Below are positions 36,661 to 50,679 of a stretch of 64,000 nucleotides of DNA, piece after piece. The translations under genes and the position numbers were made by a program. The notes under the pieces are model-generated. The model was given only the letters and a program-made list of their open reading frames with translations, was not told the origin of the DNA and did not search any database. Every line of letters starts with the position of its first letter. Positions within the stretch are counted from its first letter, which is position 1. The DNA is taken from positions 8,399,562 to 8,463,561 of the forward strand of contig NC_080418.1 in NCBI RefSeq assembly GCF_029873635.1, written 5' to 3'. The DNA is from Malania oleifera (lineage: Eukaryota > Streptophyta > Magnoliopsida > Santalales > Ximeniaceae).

Positions 36661-37075
36661 AAAATGCCCTTGAATGTTCACAAAAATTACAAGCGCGCCA
36701 CAACGAAAAAGCTGCGAACTCGAAAGCCTGCACGTAGCGCGACTCGCCTCGCCCCGCCAGCGAAGTGTACGGCCAATACAGACTCTGAGGAACTAAAAAA
36801 CCGTCTGCATTTGAAATATCTGTCTTAATTTAATAAGAAACTTTCCCTCTTTCTTGTTTTTCTTGCTTTTGGTTTTTGGTTCTCTCTGCATGCAATTCCC
36901 TCTCTCACACCTCCACCTTGCAGCTCTTGGCTTCTTCTCTCTCCCTTTCTCTCATTAATTACTTTCTGAACAGAAAACTCGCTTTCTGTTTCATTTTTGT
37001 TTTTCTTGTTTTCTGAATCGAAGCGTTTCCATTCTTGTTCGGAAATCAAATACCCTGAAGCCGGAGCCAGCAGCC
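36661..37075 (+). promoter_or_regulatory. Upstream region and probable 5' UTR of the LEUNIG-like gene
   Basis: A short GC- and CpG-rich stretch (about 36690-36790, AGCGCGACTCGCCTCGCCCC) is followed by a pyrimidine-rich stretch (about 36835-37010: CTCTTTCTTG, CTCTCTCCC, CTTTCTCTC). This is the usual make-up of plant 5' leaders. No convincing TATA box was found. The boundaries of promoter and leader are inferred. Confidence 0.5.
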
Positions 37076-37113
37076 ATGGCTGATTCTGGAAACTGGTGGA
37101 ATAGTCGATTAAT
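37076..37113 (+). CDS. LEUNIG-like gene, exon 1
   Basis: It encodes [12 protein letters not shown] plus two bases of the next Met codon, with donor GTAAGT at 37114. A near repeat of this exon sequence, TGGTGGAGTAGTCGATTAGT at 37191-37210, lies in intron 1, suggesting a small local duplication. Confidence 0.85.
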
Positions 37114-38159
37114 GTAAGTTCGTCGATTGTTTTTCTTCTTTTGAAGAATTTTTTGGCAGTTGATCGGAAAGAACTACAAGTTGATATTGACTGGTGGAGT
37201 AGTCGATTAGTGCGAGTTACTCGATCTTTGTTTTTCGTCTTTGAAAGATTTTTTTCGCTGTTGAAAAGCACTATGAGCTCAGCAACAGAGTTTATCCCTT
37301 CATTTCTTTCGGTGTTTTTCCCTGTTTTGCTTTTGCTGCTGCTGCTGCGAACTAATTTTTGTTGTTGTTACATATGCTGGTATAGGTTTGAACGCTATCT
37401 TTATGATTACTTGAAGAAACGGAACTTGCATCAAGTTGCGGAGATCTTCAGGAGAGAGACGGACATCCAGATTGACCCTACGGCTCGGCCATGTAATTTA
37501 GTTTAAAAAAAATAAAAATAAATTATGTCATTCCTTTTGTTGTTTGCTTTATTCGATGAATATTAATTGCATTTCTGTACGCGTTCTCTACTTCTGAATC
37601 TGGAACGTCTGGCACTTTCTTGATGTTGGTTGCTTCTATTTTGCTTTCTTTCTATGGCACATTGAGCATGAAGCTTTTTAATGTTTTAATCCATTACTTC
37701 TTCCCGATCTTTGCTATTGATGATGAAACTTTGAAAATTGTTTTTGATCACTAATCCAAAAAATACTACTGTACTAGTAGGCGTTTTAAAAATGTCGTTA
37801 AGAGGTTGCTTGCCCCCAGGGTGTTGCTGTTTAAAATTTTATTCTTTTAATTTGGGTTTCTTTCTTGCGTAGCAATCTATGAAAACTTGGGGTGCGTTTG
37901 GAATTGAGCTGCGTCATTCTTTCCATTTTTATAAAATTTTTTCCTTCAGCCAAAACTGAAAAGAGAAACATGTCGTTTTTATTTTAATTTTTAATTTTTT
38001 GCATTTTTTTTTTTGTTTTTAAAACAGAGAGCTTGGCTGTTTTAGAGAACTCTTTGTTTAAAAAACATCCTAAGCCCCTTCTCTGCGTTTTTGAAATTTT
38101 CCTTCCTTTTTTAAAAAGGAAACTGAACTTATTTTAACATTTTGTTTTGCCAAGAAGAA

Positions 38160-38191
<32 letters not shown>

Positions 38192-41100
38192 AGAAGAATA
38201 AGACAATGAAATAAAAACAGAAAACGTTATACAGAAAAGTTTTCTTAAAGCTAACATTTAATATAACTTAATATAACAGAAAATGTTATTGTTGGTCTGC
38301 AACTTAATATAACTCAAGGTTTTAGGAGTAACAGAGCTATATTTAGTTATTTACTCGGACTTCCTGGGGTTTAGTCTTCTTGTCCGTGTAGCTTGATATA
38401 TATTGTTGGCCACAACCTAACAGGTATACTTACCTTGATTTGTATATGTTGGTTATATTGGTCCTCAGTTTCTTGGATCATGTATAAGAGGAATGTTTTA
38501 TTATTTTCTTGGATCATGTATAAGAGGAATGTTTTATTGAATCTGACTCTTTAATCCACATGATTTTTATACTTTGTGCTGATTTTGCTTCATGGATCAT
38601 CATTACTTGGTTACTGGTTCCCCCTCTTCAGCTATAGATGTTCCTGATGGTTTTCTGCATGAATGGTGGTCCACATTCTATGACATGTTCAATGCAATGC
38701 AATCAAACAATCATGAGAATAATCAGGCTCTTGACAGAATGGTGGTGATTTTTTTTCTTTTTCTTTTTAAATTTTGTTAGTTTCTTCGAACACAACTTTT
38801 TTCCCTTCCTGTTTTCAGTCATACTAATCCTTATTCTTTCTTGGTTCCTATAATTAGGCTGAAAACCTTATGGAAATTGGGCAACAAAGCAATGCTTCAC
38901 TGCAAAATTATGAATCAAATGATCAAATGATTATGCATCCAACTGTTAGAGCTGATTCTGGTAAAGTGTCTATCATGCCTCATAAATTATGCAAGATCTT
39001 CTTCAGATGGACAGGCATAGACTGTTAGCTCCAATCTTTGGCTTGCTAAATATTCACTTACTTTGCGGGGTCATTTTTTCCCTCCAAAAACATTTATGAA
39101 ATTTCTCTAAGCTTTTTTGGGGATATTTTAAGATGGTTGAGCAAGCAGCTAATGCCTAATTATTCTAAAATAATTATGTAAATTTTTCTTCACCTCTGGT
39201 GGTCCCTCACATGGGCTTGGACAGCTAAACTTCTAAATCCTGATCAGAGTTAGAAATTCTGTTTGGCTAGTGATTGGTTTTTTCATCACTCTGCATACGC
39301 AAATAGTTCCTATTTTGTGCCTAGTAATTATGATTTATGAGAAGTGAAAAAACAAAGCAAATTGGACTAGTAGTGTTAAGGTTGTGTACGTGATGAACTA
39401 GAAATAGTCAATAACCCAGAGAAAGGGTAAAAGAAATTGTGTGTGAGTTGGTTTTGGTCCCTGCTTTGTTTGCTGTATTAAGTGAGCTCTCTCATTAGTT
39501 TTCACATAAAAACGTGTAATAGATGTTAAACTGTATTGATATTTACATAATTATGGAAATCATACATCAACATGGCTTTTATTATTTACTATTGTGGCTG
39601 CAGATACTGTCTATGCAACAAAATTTTTATTTAGTTCTTTTTAGTATCAATTACTAATTTTGTCTTCCTATCATGGGGGAGTTACTAGAGAGGGAAATTT
39701 AACTTAAGCGTTAAGTCTCTTGAGGTGGTTTGTTGTGTTTTCTATTTTTACCTTTTTTGGGCCTGTTGATATTAAGCCAATATTCAAATGCACAAGCATG
39801 ATGGGTTTTTGTGCAAGTGACCTCCTAAACATTATTGAGATACAGTACATGAGATTAACCTTGTAAGGATTAAAAGGTTAAGTATGACTAAGCGTATTGA
39901 TGCTGGAATTGTTGTTGAACACTGGGAACAGATGACACAGAATATTGTAAAAGAACTTACAATTTGTTGTAGGTGTGCATATGTACTGTCCTAAAGGATA
40001 GATTCTGCCTCTCGAAAATGAGTCTCAGTGCAGAAGGTTAACAATGACCACACTTCTAGGATATAACTATTGTTGTCATAAGGGTGCACATGCTACGCAA
40101 GGATAGCAGGAACCACTTGCATAATCTGACAACTCACAAATGAATGAACGAGTATCAAATAGCAGTGGAAAACACAGTGGGGGCTAGGTTAATAGACTCT
40201 GTCACAGGACAATCTCTATAAAATTTATAAAGGGGAAATAAAAGATTAAGAGCAAGACAAAAACTTATTTGATTGCAGAGATCTGAAAAGGATGGTTAAG
40301 CAATCAATATGATTAAGAGCATTATACAGAGAATATCTCTAATTAGTTTGTAAATGATTTGGAAAAATAAAAGTATAAGTGGGCTGAAAATGGTCCACCT
40401 GCAAGCCGTGAAATTGGGATTTGCAACCCCTTGCGCATGATGTCACATGCATCATCCCTGGCCTACCTGTTTTAAGACCTGGCTCATCAAAATGAATGAG
40501 CCGTGCTTTGCCTTGTGTAAGTGTGGGGGACTCTTGGTGCTTGTTTATTCACAAGGCCCAAGTAGTGCTCCCACGTATAAGGAGGTTCAAGAAGGCAGTT
40601 CAAGCAATGAGGGACAAGGGAAAAAAAAGATAACTGCCACAAGGAAGGAAAAAGGCGCAAAAGACATAATGAACCAGAGGACACTAAGGGATGTATAGAT
40701 TTTAAAATGCAGTAAGGTCACTTGATCTAAAACTACCCTCGCTTATTTCAAAAAATTTAGATGAAAAAGGGAGGACTATTGTGGATTTTATGTTGGAATG
40801 TAATGCTTCATCTAGTGCCTTTTGGGCTACGAACCAGACCTGGATATGTAAGTCTTAACTTGAAGAAATTTGGGGAAATATAAAGATTTCTATGAGCTGT
40901 AGTTTCCTTATGTTATTTAGTGATCTCATCATCTAAATCACACTTGCAAAAATAATGTTGTTCTCAAGATTATGAAAGTAGGCATGTTCCCTGCCTTAAG
41001 GTTTACGAGTGTTCTAGATCTTCCCTATGATCTTGTAGGGGTGGCCTCGCTCTACACTCCTGTAGGTGAACCCATCAAGTGTAATTGCTGACTAGGTACA

Positions 41101-44100
41101 TCACCTGTTGGATACTCTAATAAAACAATAACTTTGCCTTTATCTTAATTGTCCAGCATTGATTTCGCCAGAAACTTGAAGTCCCTTCATCGTCTGAAGC
41201 TGAGCTCTTGAGCGAACACACTTGCACGTGCACAAGACATGGTGAAAGAGGGGAGAAGCCTACTCCCCTCTATGCATAGCCTCCTAGTTTTTTCCTTTCC
41301 CATGATATACCCCAATAACATAACAATGCGCACTAGGTCATCATTAACTTGTTCTTACCCTTATGGACCTACTTCATGGTATCTCAAATCACATAGATTG
41401 GGTTTATGTGTTGACAATTTAGAGACGGAGGAGAGAAGAAGAAAAGAAGAGAAGAAGAGAAGAAAAGAAGAAGAGAAGTAAAGAAGAAGAAAGTGAGAGA
41501 AAGGAGGAGGCAGCAATATTTGTTGAAATCTCGAGTATCCTTGGGTATATTGAGTAAATTAGGAAAGTAGTAAATATAGAAGATTGTATATTATTCTGTA
41601 GGAAGATTGTTTACTTATTTAGAATCTTTGATCGTATTATATATTATAAGATTGGGATGTACAAATTATTCTATTGAAGAAATACAGAAATTGAATTCTA
41701 TCTTCATAGTATCAGAGCTAGGGTTTCTAAACCTTAGCTAACTATGGCCAGCGGCACCGTCAACAGCAGAGGATCGATTTCCTCTGAAAATCTCGATAGA
41801 GACTCGGAAGCCACATCCATTGGGGGTTCGAATGGGCTAGAAAGCTCAGCCTTTCCACTCGTAGTGGAGAAATTAAACGGAAAAAATTTTCGGGAGTGGG
41901 CTCAATCCATCAAATTGGTGATTGAAGGAAAAGGGAGGTTAAGATACCTTATCGGCGAAAGGAAGAAACCAACCTCTACTGATGTTGTAGCCTTGCAGAA
42001 ATGGAGGTCCGAAAACTCCATGGTTACTGCTTGGCTCGTAAACTCAATGACGCTGTCAATTGGGAAGATCTACTTGTTCTTGCCAACGGCGAAGGACGTC
42101 GTATTCCGACGTCGAGAGTTACTCTCAGATCTTTGAGATAAATACCCGACTGTGGTAGATGAGGCAAGGCGAGAGGGACGTTACCGAGTACTTCATGGAG
42201 ATGGCCCATCTCTGGCAGGAGCTCGATCTGAGCATCAAGGAGGAGTGGGAATGCTCTTGCGACAGCACACGCTATAAGAGACGACTTGAGAACGAACGGG
42301 TCTTCGAGTTCTTGACCAACCTCAACCGTGATCTAGACGACGTGCGGGGAAGAATCCTTGGCCAATGACCCCTGCCATCGACCCAGGAGGTGTTCGTAGA
42401 AGTGAGGCATGAGGAGAGTAGAAGACACGTGATGCTGAGACCACCGATGGGCCATATTGGGCTTGAAGTCTCGGCCCTAATTTCAAAAGGCCCTACGGGA
42501 TTTGGGCAAAAATCACAAAAGGGAAAATTATGGTGCGAGCACTGTCATAAGCCAAGTCATTCAAAAGATACCTACTAGGAGATTCATGGAAAGCTTGCAG
42601 ATTGGAAGCCGAGGCAATATCAAAAAAATCGTGGCTATCAGGCTACTACCGATAATTCAACTGAGAAGTCCTAAGGCAAGAAAAATAACAATATGACTCC
42701 AAGTGGTGTATTTAGTCCAGAGCTGTTGGACCAGCTATATAAAATGTTTTCCCGATCAATTCAAACATCGGGTCAATCTTCCACTGGTTCTTTAGCCCAC
42801 CGAGGTAATTTTTTATCAGCTTTAAATTCTATATCCCACTACAAACCACCATCGATAATTGACTCGCGTGCCTCTGATCATATGACTAATTCTTATCAAT
42901 TGTTCTTATCCTATTCACCATATACTAGAAATCTGAAAGTTTAAATTGCAGATGGATCTCTCTCACCGGTTGCAGGCAAAGGAAGTATTTGCATATCTCA
43001 TTCTATAACTTTAAAATCTGGCCTGCATGTCCCTAAGTTATCTTGCAATTTGTTATCCATTAGCCAGTTGACAAAAGATTCCAATTGCTCTGCTAAATTT
43101 GTTTCATCTCACTGTGTTTTCTAGGACCTATCACTAGGGAAGACGATTGGCAGTGCTAAGGCGTTTGAGGGACTCTACTACTTTGAAGAGGCAAATACGA
43201 GTGAACAATGTAATATTGCAATTTGTGATTTTGCTTCTATTTCTAGAGATAGTGAACTTTTGATATGGAATTCTAGGATGGGTCATCCAAATTTTCAATA
43301 TTTAAGACGTTTATTTCCTTCCATTTGTTCAAATAAAACGTCTTCTGATTTTCAATGTGAAGTTTGTGAGCTTGCAAAACACCAGCATAATTCTTTCCCA
43401 AAATCCACATACAAACCATCCCGCCCATTTACTATGATTCACAGTGATTTATGGGGGCCCTCATGCTCCCCTAATCGCATTCATACTAAATGGTATGTTA
43501 CTTTTATTGATGATCATACTCGTATTTGTTGGGTTTACTTGTTGAAAGATAAAACTGAAGTCCGTTCTTTTTTTGTCAGTTTTTACTCCATGATTCAAAC
43601 ACAATTCCAAATTCGCATTCAAATTTTATGTACTGATAATGGTACAAAATATTTTAATGATATCCTGAGACGTTATCTTCAAGAAAATGGAATTGTTCAT
43701 CAGAGTTCTTGTGTGGATACCCCTCAACAAAATGGGGTTGCTGAACGAAAAAACAGACATATATTTGAAGTAGTTCGGGCATTGATGTTCACTACAAATA
43801 TGAAAAACTATTTTTGGGGAGATGCTATCTTAACAGCTACACATCTCATTAATCGAATGCTGAGTTGAGTTCTTTCTTTTGCCACTCCTCTCTAGAAATT
43901 TTAGGAACATTTTTTTACCTCTCGACTCCACTCCAATCTCTCTCTGAAAATCTTTGGATGTACTGCATTTGTTCATGTTCATGCTCACAGTCGGGATAAA
44001 TTGGAATCTCGTTCCATTAAATACGTCTTTATTGGTTACTCTCCTATCCAGAAAGGCTACAAATGTTATGAACCTGTCTAAAAAAAAATGTTTGTTAGCC

Positions 44101-47100
44101 TTGATGTCACGTTCTTTGAAACCACTCTTTATTTCCCAAAGCCTTCTTTTCAGGGGGAGAAGTAGAGTGAATATCGGTTCTTTTATTTCTCTACTACTGA
44201 ATTTGTGCCATCTAATGAGTCTCCTATTGAAACATTCCCTGACCCATCTACTGAGTCTCCCATTGCTGAGCCTCCCATTGCATCATGTCTTGACCTGTCA
44301 TATACAAATGATCACTTAAACTCAAGGGGAGATGTAGAAAAACAAAAGGAAATACTTGTTTACTCAAGAAAGCAAAAAACAAAGAATAGGGAGAATCTCA
44401 TACCTGAGGCACCAAAAGAGTTGGAACCGGTGATAGTTCCGAGCAACCACGAGTCCACGCCCAGTCTCGATCAGGTAATCAATGACCATGAGCTTTCTTC
44501 TGATAAGTCTGCACCTGATGACATCAATTTACTCATTGCAGTCAGAAAACAAACTAGGTCATGTACTCTATATCCCTGGTCGAAATACATGTCTTTTAAA
44601 TCTCTGTCTACAGGGTATTGTGTTTTTACCTCTAACCTTGATAGGATGAAAATTCCAAAGAATATCCAGGAAGCCTTGGAGATTCCTGAATGGAGGGAAG
44701 TTGTCATGGAGGAAATGTGGGCCCTGAAAAAAAATGGAACTTGGGACGTTATGAATTTTCCGAGAGGAAAGAAACTAGTAAGCTGCAAATGGGTCTTCAC
44801 AATGAAATATAAAGCTGATGGGACAATTGAACGGTATAAAGCCCGACTTGTTGAAAAAGGGTTTACACAGACCTATGGTATTGACTACACGGAGACATTT
44901 GCACCAGTGGCAAAATTGAATACATTCGGGTCCTCCTGTCCTTGGAAGCCAACTTAGATTGGCCACTACAACAACTTGACATTAAGAATGCATTTCTAAA
45001 TGGCGAGTTAGAAGAAGAAGTCTACATGACGATACCACCAGGTTTCAGTAAGAATGGTGAAGAAAATAGAGTATGCAAACTCAAGAAGTCATTGTATGGA
45101 CTCAAACAATCTCACAGAGCATGGTTCGATAGATTTGCAAAAGTGATTAAAAATCAGGGATAATGACAAGGACAATCAGATTACACTATGTTCTTCCAAC
45201 AGTCTGAAAGTGGTAAGAAAACAATTCTGATAGTATATGCTAATGATATAATCCTAACTGGAGATGATACAGTGGAGATGAAGGATTAAAGAAAGTCCTA
45301 GCTACTAAGTTTGAAGTTAAAGACCTGGGACAAATGCAGTACTTCTTGGGAATGGAAACTGTTAGATCAAAAAAGGGTATCAGTGTCTCTCAGCGAAAGT
45401 ATATTCTTGATCTCCTAACACAAATTGGCATGCTTGGTTGCAAACCTAGTGAAACTCTGATTGAAGCGATAAAGAGGGTTGAAGAATGTAGGATACCAGT
45501 TGAAAAAGAAAGGTATCAGAGATTGGTTGGTAAACTAATTTACCTATCGCATACCAGGCCCGACATTGCATTTGCAGTAAGTGTGGTAAACCAACACATG
45601 CATTCACCGAAAAAGACTTACCTAGATGCTGTGTATAAGACCCTTAGGTACCTCAAGGGTTCTCCAGGCAAAGGACTTTTCTTCAAAAAATGTGAAAGCA
45701 AGGGAGTAGAAATCTTCACAGATGCGGATTGGGCAGGATCAACGGAAGACAGAAGGTCTACCACTGGATATAGCACCTTTGTATGGGGAAATTTGGTAAC
45801 TTGGAGGAGCAAAAAACAGAATATAGTGGCTCGAAGCAGCGCTGAAGCTGAATTCAGAGCAGTTGCACAAGGAATATGTGAAGGACTGTGGTTACGGAAA
45901 CTCTTAGAAGAGTTACAAATTTATGTGAAATTCCCTATCAAACTCTAATGTGACAACAAAGCAACCATTAGTATCTCTCTCAATCCAGTTCAACATGACA
46001 GGACTAAACATGTGGAAGTAGATCAACATTTTATCAAAGAGAAGGTTGAAGAAGGAACCATTTGTATGACTTATGTACCTACCAAGGAACAAACTGCAAA
46101 CATCTTTGCTAAAGGGTTAACACGACAGAACTTTGATGATTTCATTGGCAAGTTGGATATGATTAATATTTATGATCCAACTTGAGGGGGAGTGTTGAAA
46201 TCCCGAGTATCCTTGGGTATATTGAGTAAATTAGGAATGTAGTAAATGCAGAAGATTATATATTATTCTGTAGGAAGATTGTTTACTTATTTAGAATCTT
46301 TGATTGTATTATATATTGTAAGATTGGGATGTACAAAATATTCTGTTGAAGAAATACAGAAATTGAATTTTGTCTTCAGTATCCTAGAGAGTTATGTAAA
46401 ACTCTAGGTTTGTCCTCTTATGGACCTACTTCATGGTATCTTAAATCACATAGATTGGGTCACCATCACTATTAACCTTGATTATATGTTGAAAAGTTAG
46501 AGATGGAGGAAAGAAGAAGAAGAAAAGAAGAAGAAAGTAAGAGAAAGGAGGAGGCAGCAGTATCCTAGAGATTGACGTACAACTCTAGATCTTCCCTCTT
46601 ATATATTAATAATAATAAAATCCATAAGGACAAAAATACCCCCACTCACACAACCTAATTGCTGCAACAACCTGCTCTCTTTCTAACATTCTCCCTCAAG
46701 CTAGAGGTGTATAAATGTCACCCTCCCCCAACTTGTCACAACCATTAGACAGGCAGGATTAAATAAAGGTTTTGTGAAAACATCCTCTTACTGATCCTTG
46801 GATTTCACAAAAGGATTCCTCACAACCTTCTTCAGTGCAGCATTCCTCACAAATGACAATCAAAATTCAAAGTGCTTTGCCTCTTATGGAATACTGGATT
46901 GCTAGTGATATAAATGGCAGCTTGATTATCACAAAGCATATCCATCCGCTTTGTTACTAAAAAACCCCATCTCTGATATAAGAGATTTTAGCCACATAAG
47001 CTCACTCACAATATGAGCCACTGCTCGGTATTCTGCTGCAGCACTAGATTTGGCTATAATAATTTGTTTCTTGCTATGCTAGGTAACAAGATCACCTCTC

Positions 47101-50100
47101 TCAAATGTACAATATCTATTAGTTGACCTTCAATCATTAATAGAGCCAGCCTAATCTGCATCAGAGTATCCGATGGTCCAACTAGTTTTATTACATTTAT
47201 ATATCAAACCTTTGCCTAGAGAGCCTTCGAGATACCGTAAAATCCTATAAAGAGTATCTCAATGTGGTTGTTTGGGTTTTCCACTAACTGACTCACCACC
47301 TCTACTGCAAAAGATATGTCATCTCTAGTGACAATCAAGTAGATCAACTTGCTAACCAACTGTTTATATCAACGCTTGTCTTAGAATTCCAGTCCAACAT
47401 CCATAGATAGCTTGATGTTAAGATCCATAGGGATATTAGTTGGTTTAGCTCCTAACAAACCAGTCTCACTTAGAAAGTCCAGTGCATATTTTTGCTGAGA
47501 CAGACTCAACCATTTCCTACATCATACAATCTCAATACCAAGAAAGTAACGTAGAGCACCTAAGTCCTTGATTTTAAATTTAGCTTGAAGCCAACTTAAC
47601 ATCTGCAATCCCACTATGGTCACTGCTAGTGATGATGATATCATCAATATAAACTACTAAAAGTACCACATGTACCTCTGCGTTGGTCTCACAAGGCTTA
47701 GAATCTTGTTTTGATGATAACAATGCAAAGGAACTTAACATATTTGGTTAAGTGAAGTTGCAAGACTCAAGAGTGTTGATAAAAGACCAAGGTCAAGTGC
47801 TTGAAAAGTCCATTGAAAGCTTGTACTTAAAGCTAGAAGAACTTGATGAAGTATGTACTTAAGTCAATAAGTTATGAAGGAAGTCAAAACAAATACATGA
47901 AGATATTGAAAGCAAAGCAAATACATGAAGATACTGAGAGCAAAGCAATTACATGAAGATTTAGCGCTTAGAAAGTTATAGTCTTTTAAGAAGTCTCATG
48001 TAAGTACTTCAAATGATTTCAATATGGATGCATGAAGCTCTTAGGTTAATTATTTGGACCTAGATACCTTTTAAATTACTTGGAAAATATTTTTATAAGG
48101 TCAAAAGTTATTTCAAAAAGGTTAAAATTATTTTTGGAATGAAAAGCACCAAAACAGGATTCTCCAAATTCCCTTCTTTTTTTTACATCTGCATGGATGA
48201 GCACGTTTCTCTATCAAACATTCCTTATCTTAAAAAGTGTTCAACATGAAAGTTGTGGGATTTTTTCTTAGCTTTCTGTTGATACCAAGAATGGCCAATT
48301 TGGAGTTGTATAGAAAAAGTTATGACCAAAATACTGAAGGGTGGTCGAAACTGATAGGCACCTCACAGATCCTTCTCAAGCGACTGACTGAACATACTCA
48401 GGCTCCTGACACAGCACTGACTTTTGAAATACGCTCATGATCTTAAATTTCCACGAAATTGTGGAAATTTCCGTCGAAATTTCCTATTTTTGTCACCTTT
48501 GAAATCGAAATGGCAGTCGATTTTTGTCTTGCATATTTTCCGTCAAAATCTCAACGAATCATCCGAAATTTATCGAAACCTCAAAATTTTAGCGAAATTT
48601 GTCGAAATTTTAACTATACAATGAAATTTCGTTGAAATTCAAACGAGAGATTCAAGAGTGAAGTGAAATTTCTTTTTTAATTTATTTTATTTAAACAAAA
48701 GGTTAACACAAGTGCTTTTGAAATTATATGAAAAAATAAACTTATAGTAATATTTTATTTAACCATTCATGTCTAAATTATCAATATTTGTATAATAAAT
48801 AATATTTAAATGAATTATTAATTTCATTTGCATTAACTGAATCTATTTAATGTACATTATCTTACAAACATGTTTGATACACATACTATTTTACAACTTT
48901 TCCACCCTATACAAAACATAGATGTATTTAATTTGTAATATATTAGTCTTAAAACTTATATTATTATATTTGTTAACCATTTCTAAAGTTTCACAAAGAA
49001 TTCCATGTTTTACTACTAGTTTTCGTTATTTTTTCAAATTGAAATCGAAATTGACATCGAAATCGAAATTTTCGTTCTTTTGGAGCTTCAAAATTTGAGT
49101 CAAAATCGAAATTTAAGACCTTGAATACACTGGATTTTTAAGTGATAGGCGCTGGACACTTTTTGATAGGCGACTGATCTTCGTAAAATTCAAATTTTAA
49201 CAGTTACGAAACTTTCCAAAAGTGATTTCTTGCCCACCAAAGTTTGTGAAAACTTGGGGAATACTCCAAGCAACTTGGGCAACACGAAAAATACTTTTTA
49301 AACCCTATAAATACATGCTAATCTCAAGGGATTACATACACCAACAAAGATAAAAAATCAGCTATTGATCAAATTCTTTCACATTCAAAGAGTTCTGGTT
49401 GAATATTTTATGAGAAGCTATTTTCTGAGTATTTGCTGAATTAAAGCTTGAGGTTCTTGTGCTCTAACTGAGATTTCTTCAAATCTAAAGAACCTCGGTG
49501 ATAAATTCTTGAGCTTCATATTTCTATATTGAATTTTCATTGAAGTATATTGTGCTATTCAATTGTACTAATTTGCTCTTATTGAGAGTTGTTCTTGTAC
49601 ACAAGGCTCTTTTTTGTGTTATTGTTTTGACAGTTTAGGTTGTTGAATTGTTGTACCAAGCGTGGGGTATCGCTTGGAGAGGAGGGCTCCATCCTACTTG
49701 AAGGAGTGTGTAAAAGGTTTGCTCTGCCCGGTTAAGGGAGTGGTATAGTGAAATCGTTGGGGTGGTTTACCTCAGGTGAGGTCGTAGGCGGGTATAGCCG
49801 AACCTCGTAAAATCTCTTGTTTTTCTCTTCCCTAATCTCTTTAATTTTCTGCATATATATAAATTGCGTGTATGTTTACTTAATTGTTGAAAATTAATCT
49901 GTTATTGGGAATTGAGGAAACTTTGGTTTAAGGGAATTCGTTGATTGATCTTTTGCGGAAACCTCAAAGGGAGTACGTTGATTAATCTTTTGCAGAAACC
50001 TTGATTAAAGGAAGTGTGTTGATTGATAAGTATCAAAACTCATTAACTTACTGATTTGTTTCATACTTAAATTCAAAGTCTGAATTTTGGAAGCTTGCTG

Positions 50101-50638
50101 AAATCTTTATTTTATTTTATTTTTTGGATTACGCATTGGGTATCCACGTGTCCGTTTTACGGTCCACGTGACTAATCCTGCGCCCCTTGAAGTTGACCCC
50201 ACAACTCCAAAGGGAGGGTAAATTCAGGAGTCCAGGGGTGGAAACGAATCCGGGAGGGTTTGAAATCTTTATTTTGATTCATATTGTGAAATCAGCATAC
50301 TATAACTTTATTGATTGGTTGATTAAGTTTTTTGATTCATATTTTAGATCAGCTGTGTCTTCACCTCAAAGGTTTGAACTTGAAATTGAATATTGGATAT
50401 TGATTTCAATCAAGGAGTTGATTGGATTAAAATTTCTAAATTTTTGAATATTTAATCTTGTTTAATAAATCATTCTATTGAAACAAGATTAAAAGAAAAT
50501 TCAAGATTACTTATCGATATTGTCTTTGAAGTATACTGAAAAGAAAATCTTATCTAAATTTTTATCTGTTAAAATTTTGAAAGTTGAATTAGCAATATCA
50601 TCTCTTGTTGATAAGAATTGATTGGAGAGTGTGATTGC

Positions 50639-50679
<41 letters not shown>

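Noticed and set aside
36427-36828. 133-codon plus-strand open frame upstream of the LEUNIG-like gene
   Set aside because: It overlaps the GC-rich end of the dispersed repeat. The other copies do not keep the frame, and no domain is visible.
40447-40698. 83-codon open frame in intron 4
   Set aside because: It has no recognisable domain and low complexity at its end, and the splice phases do not need it.
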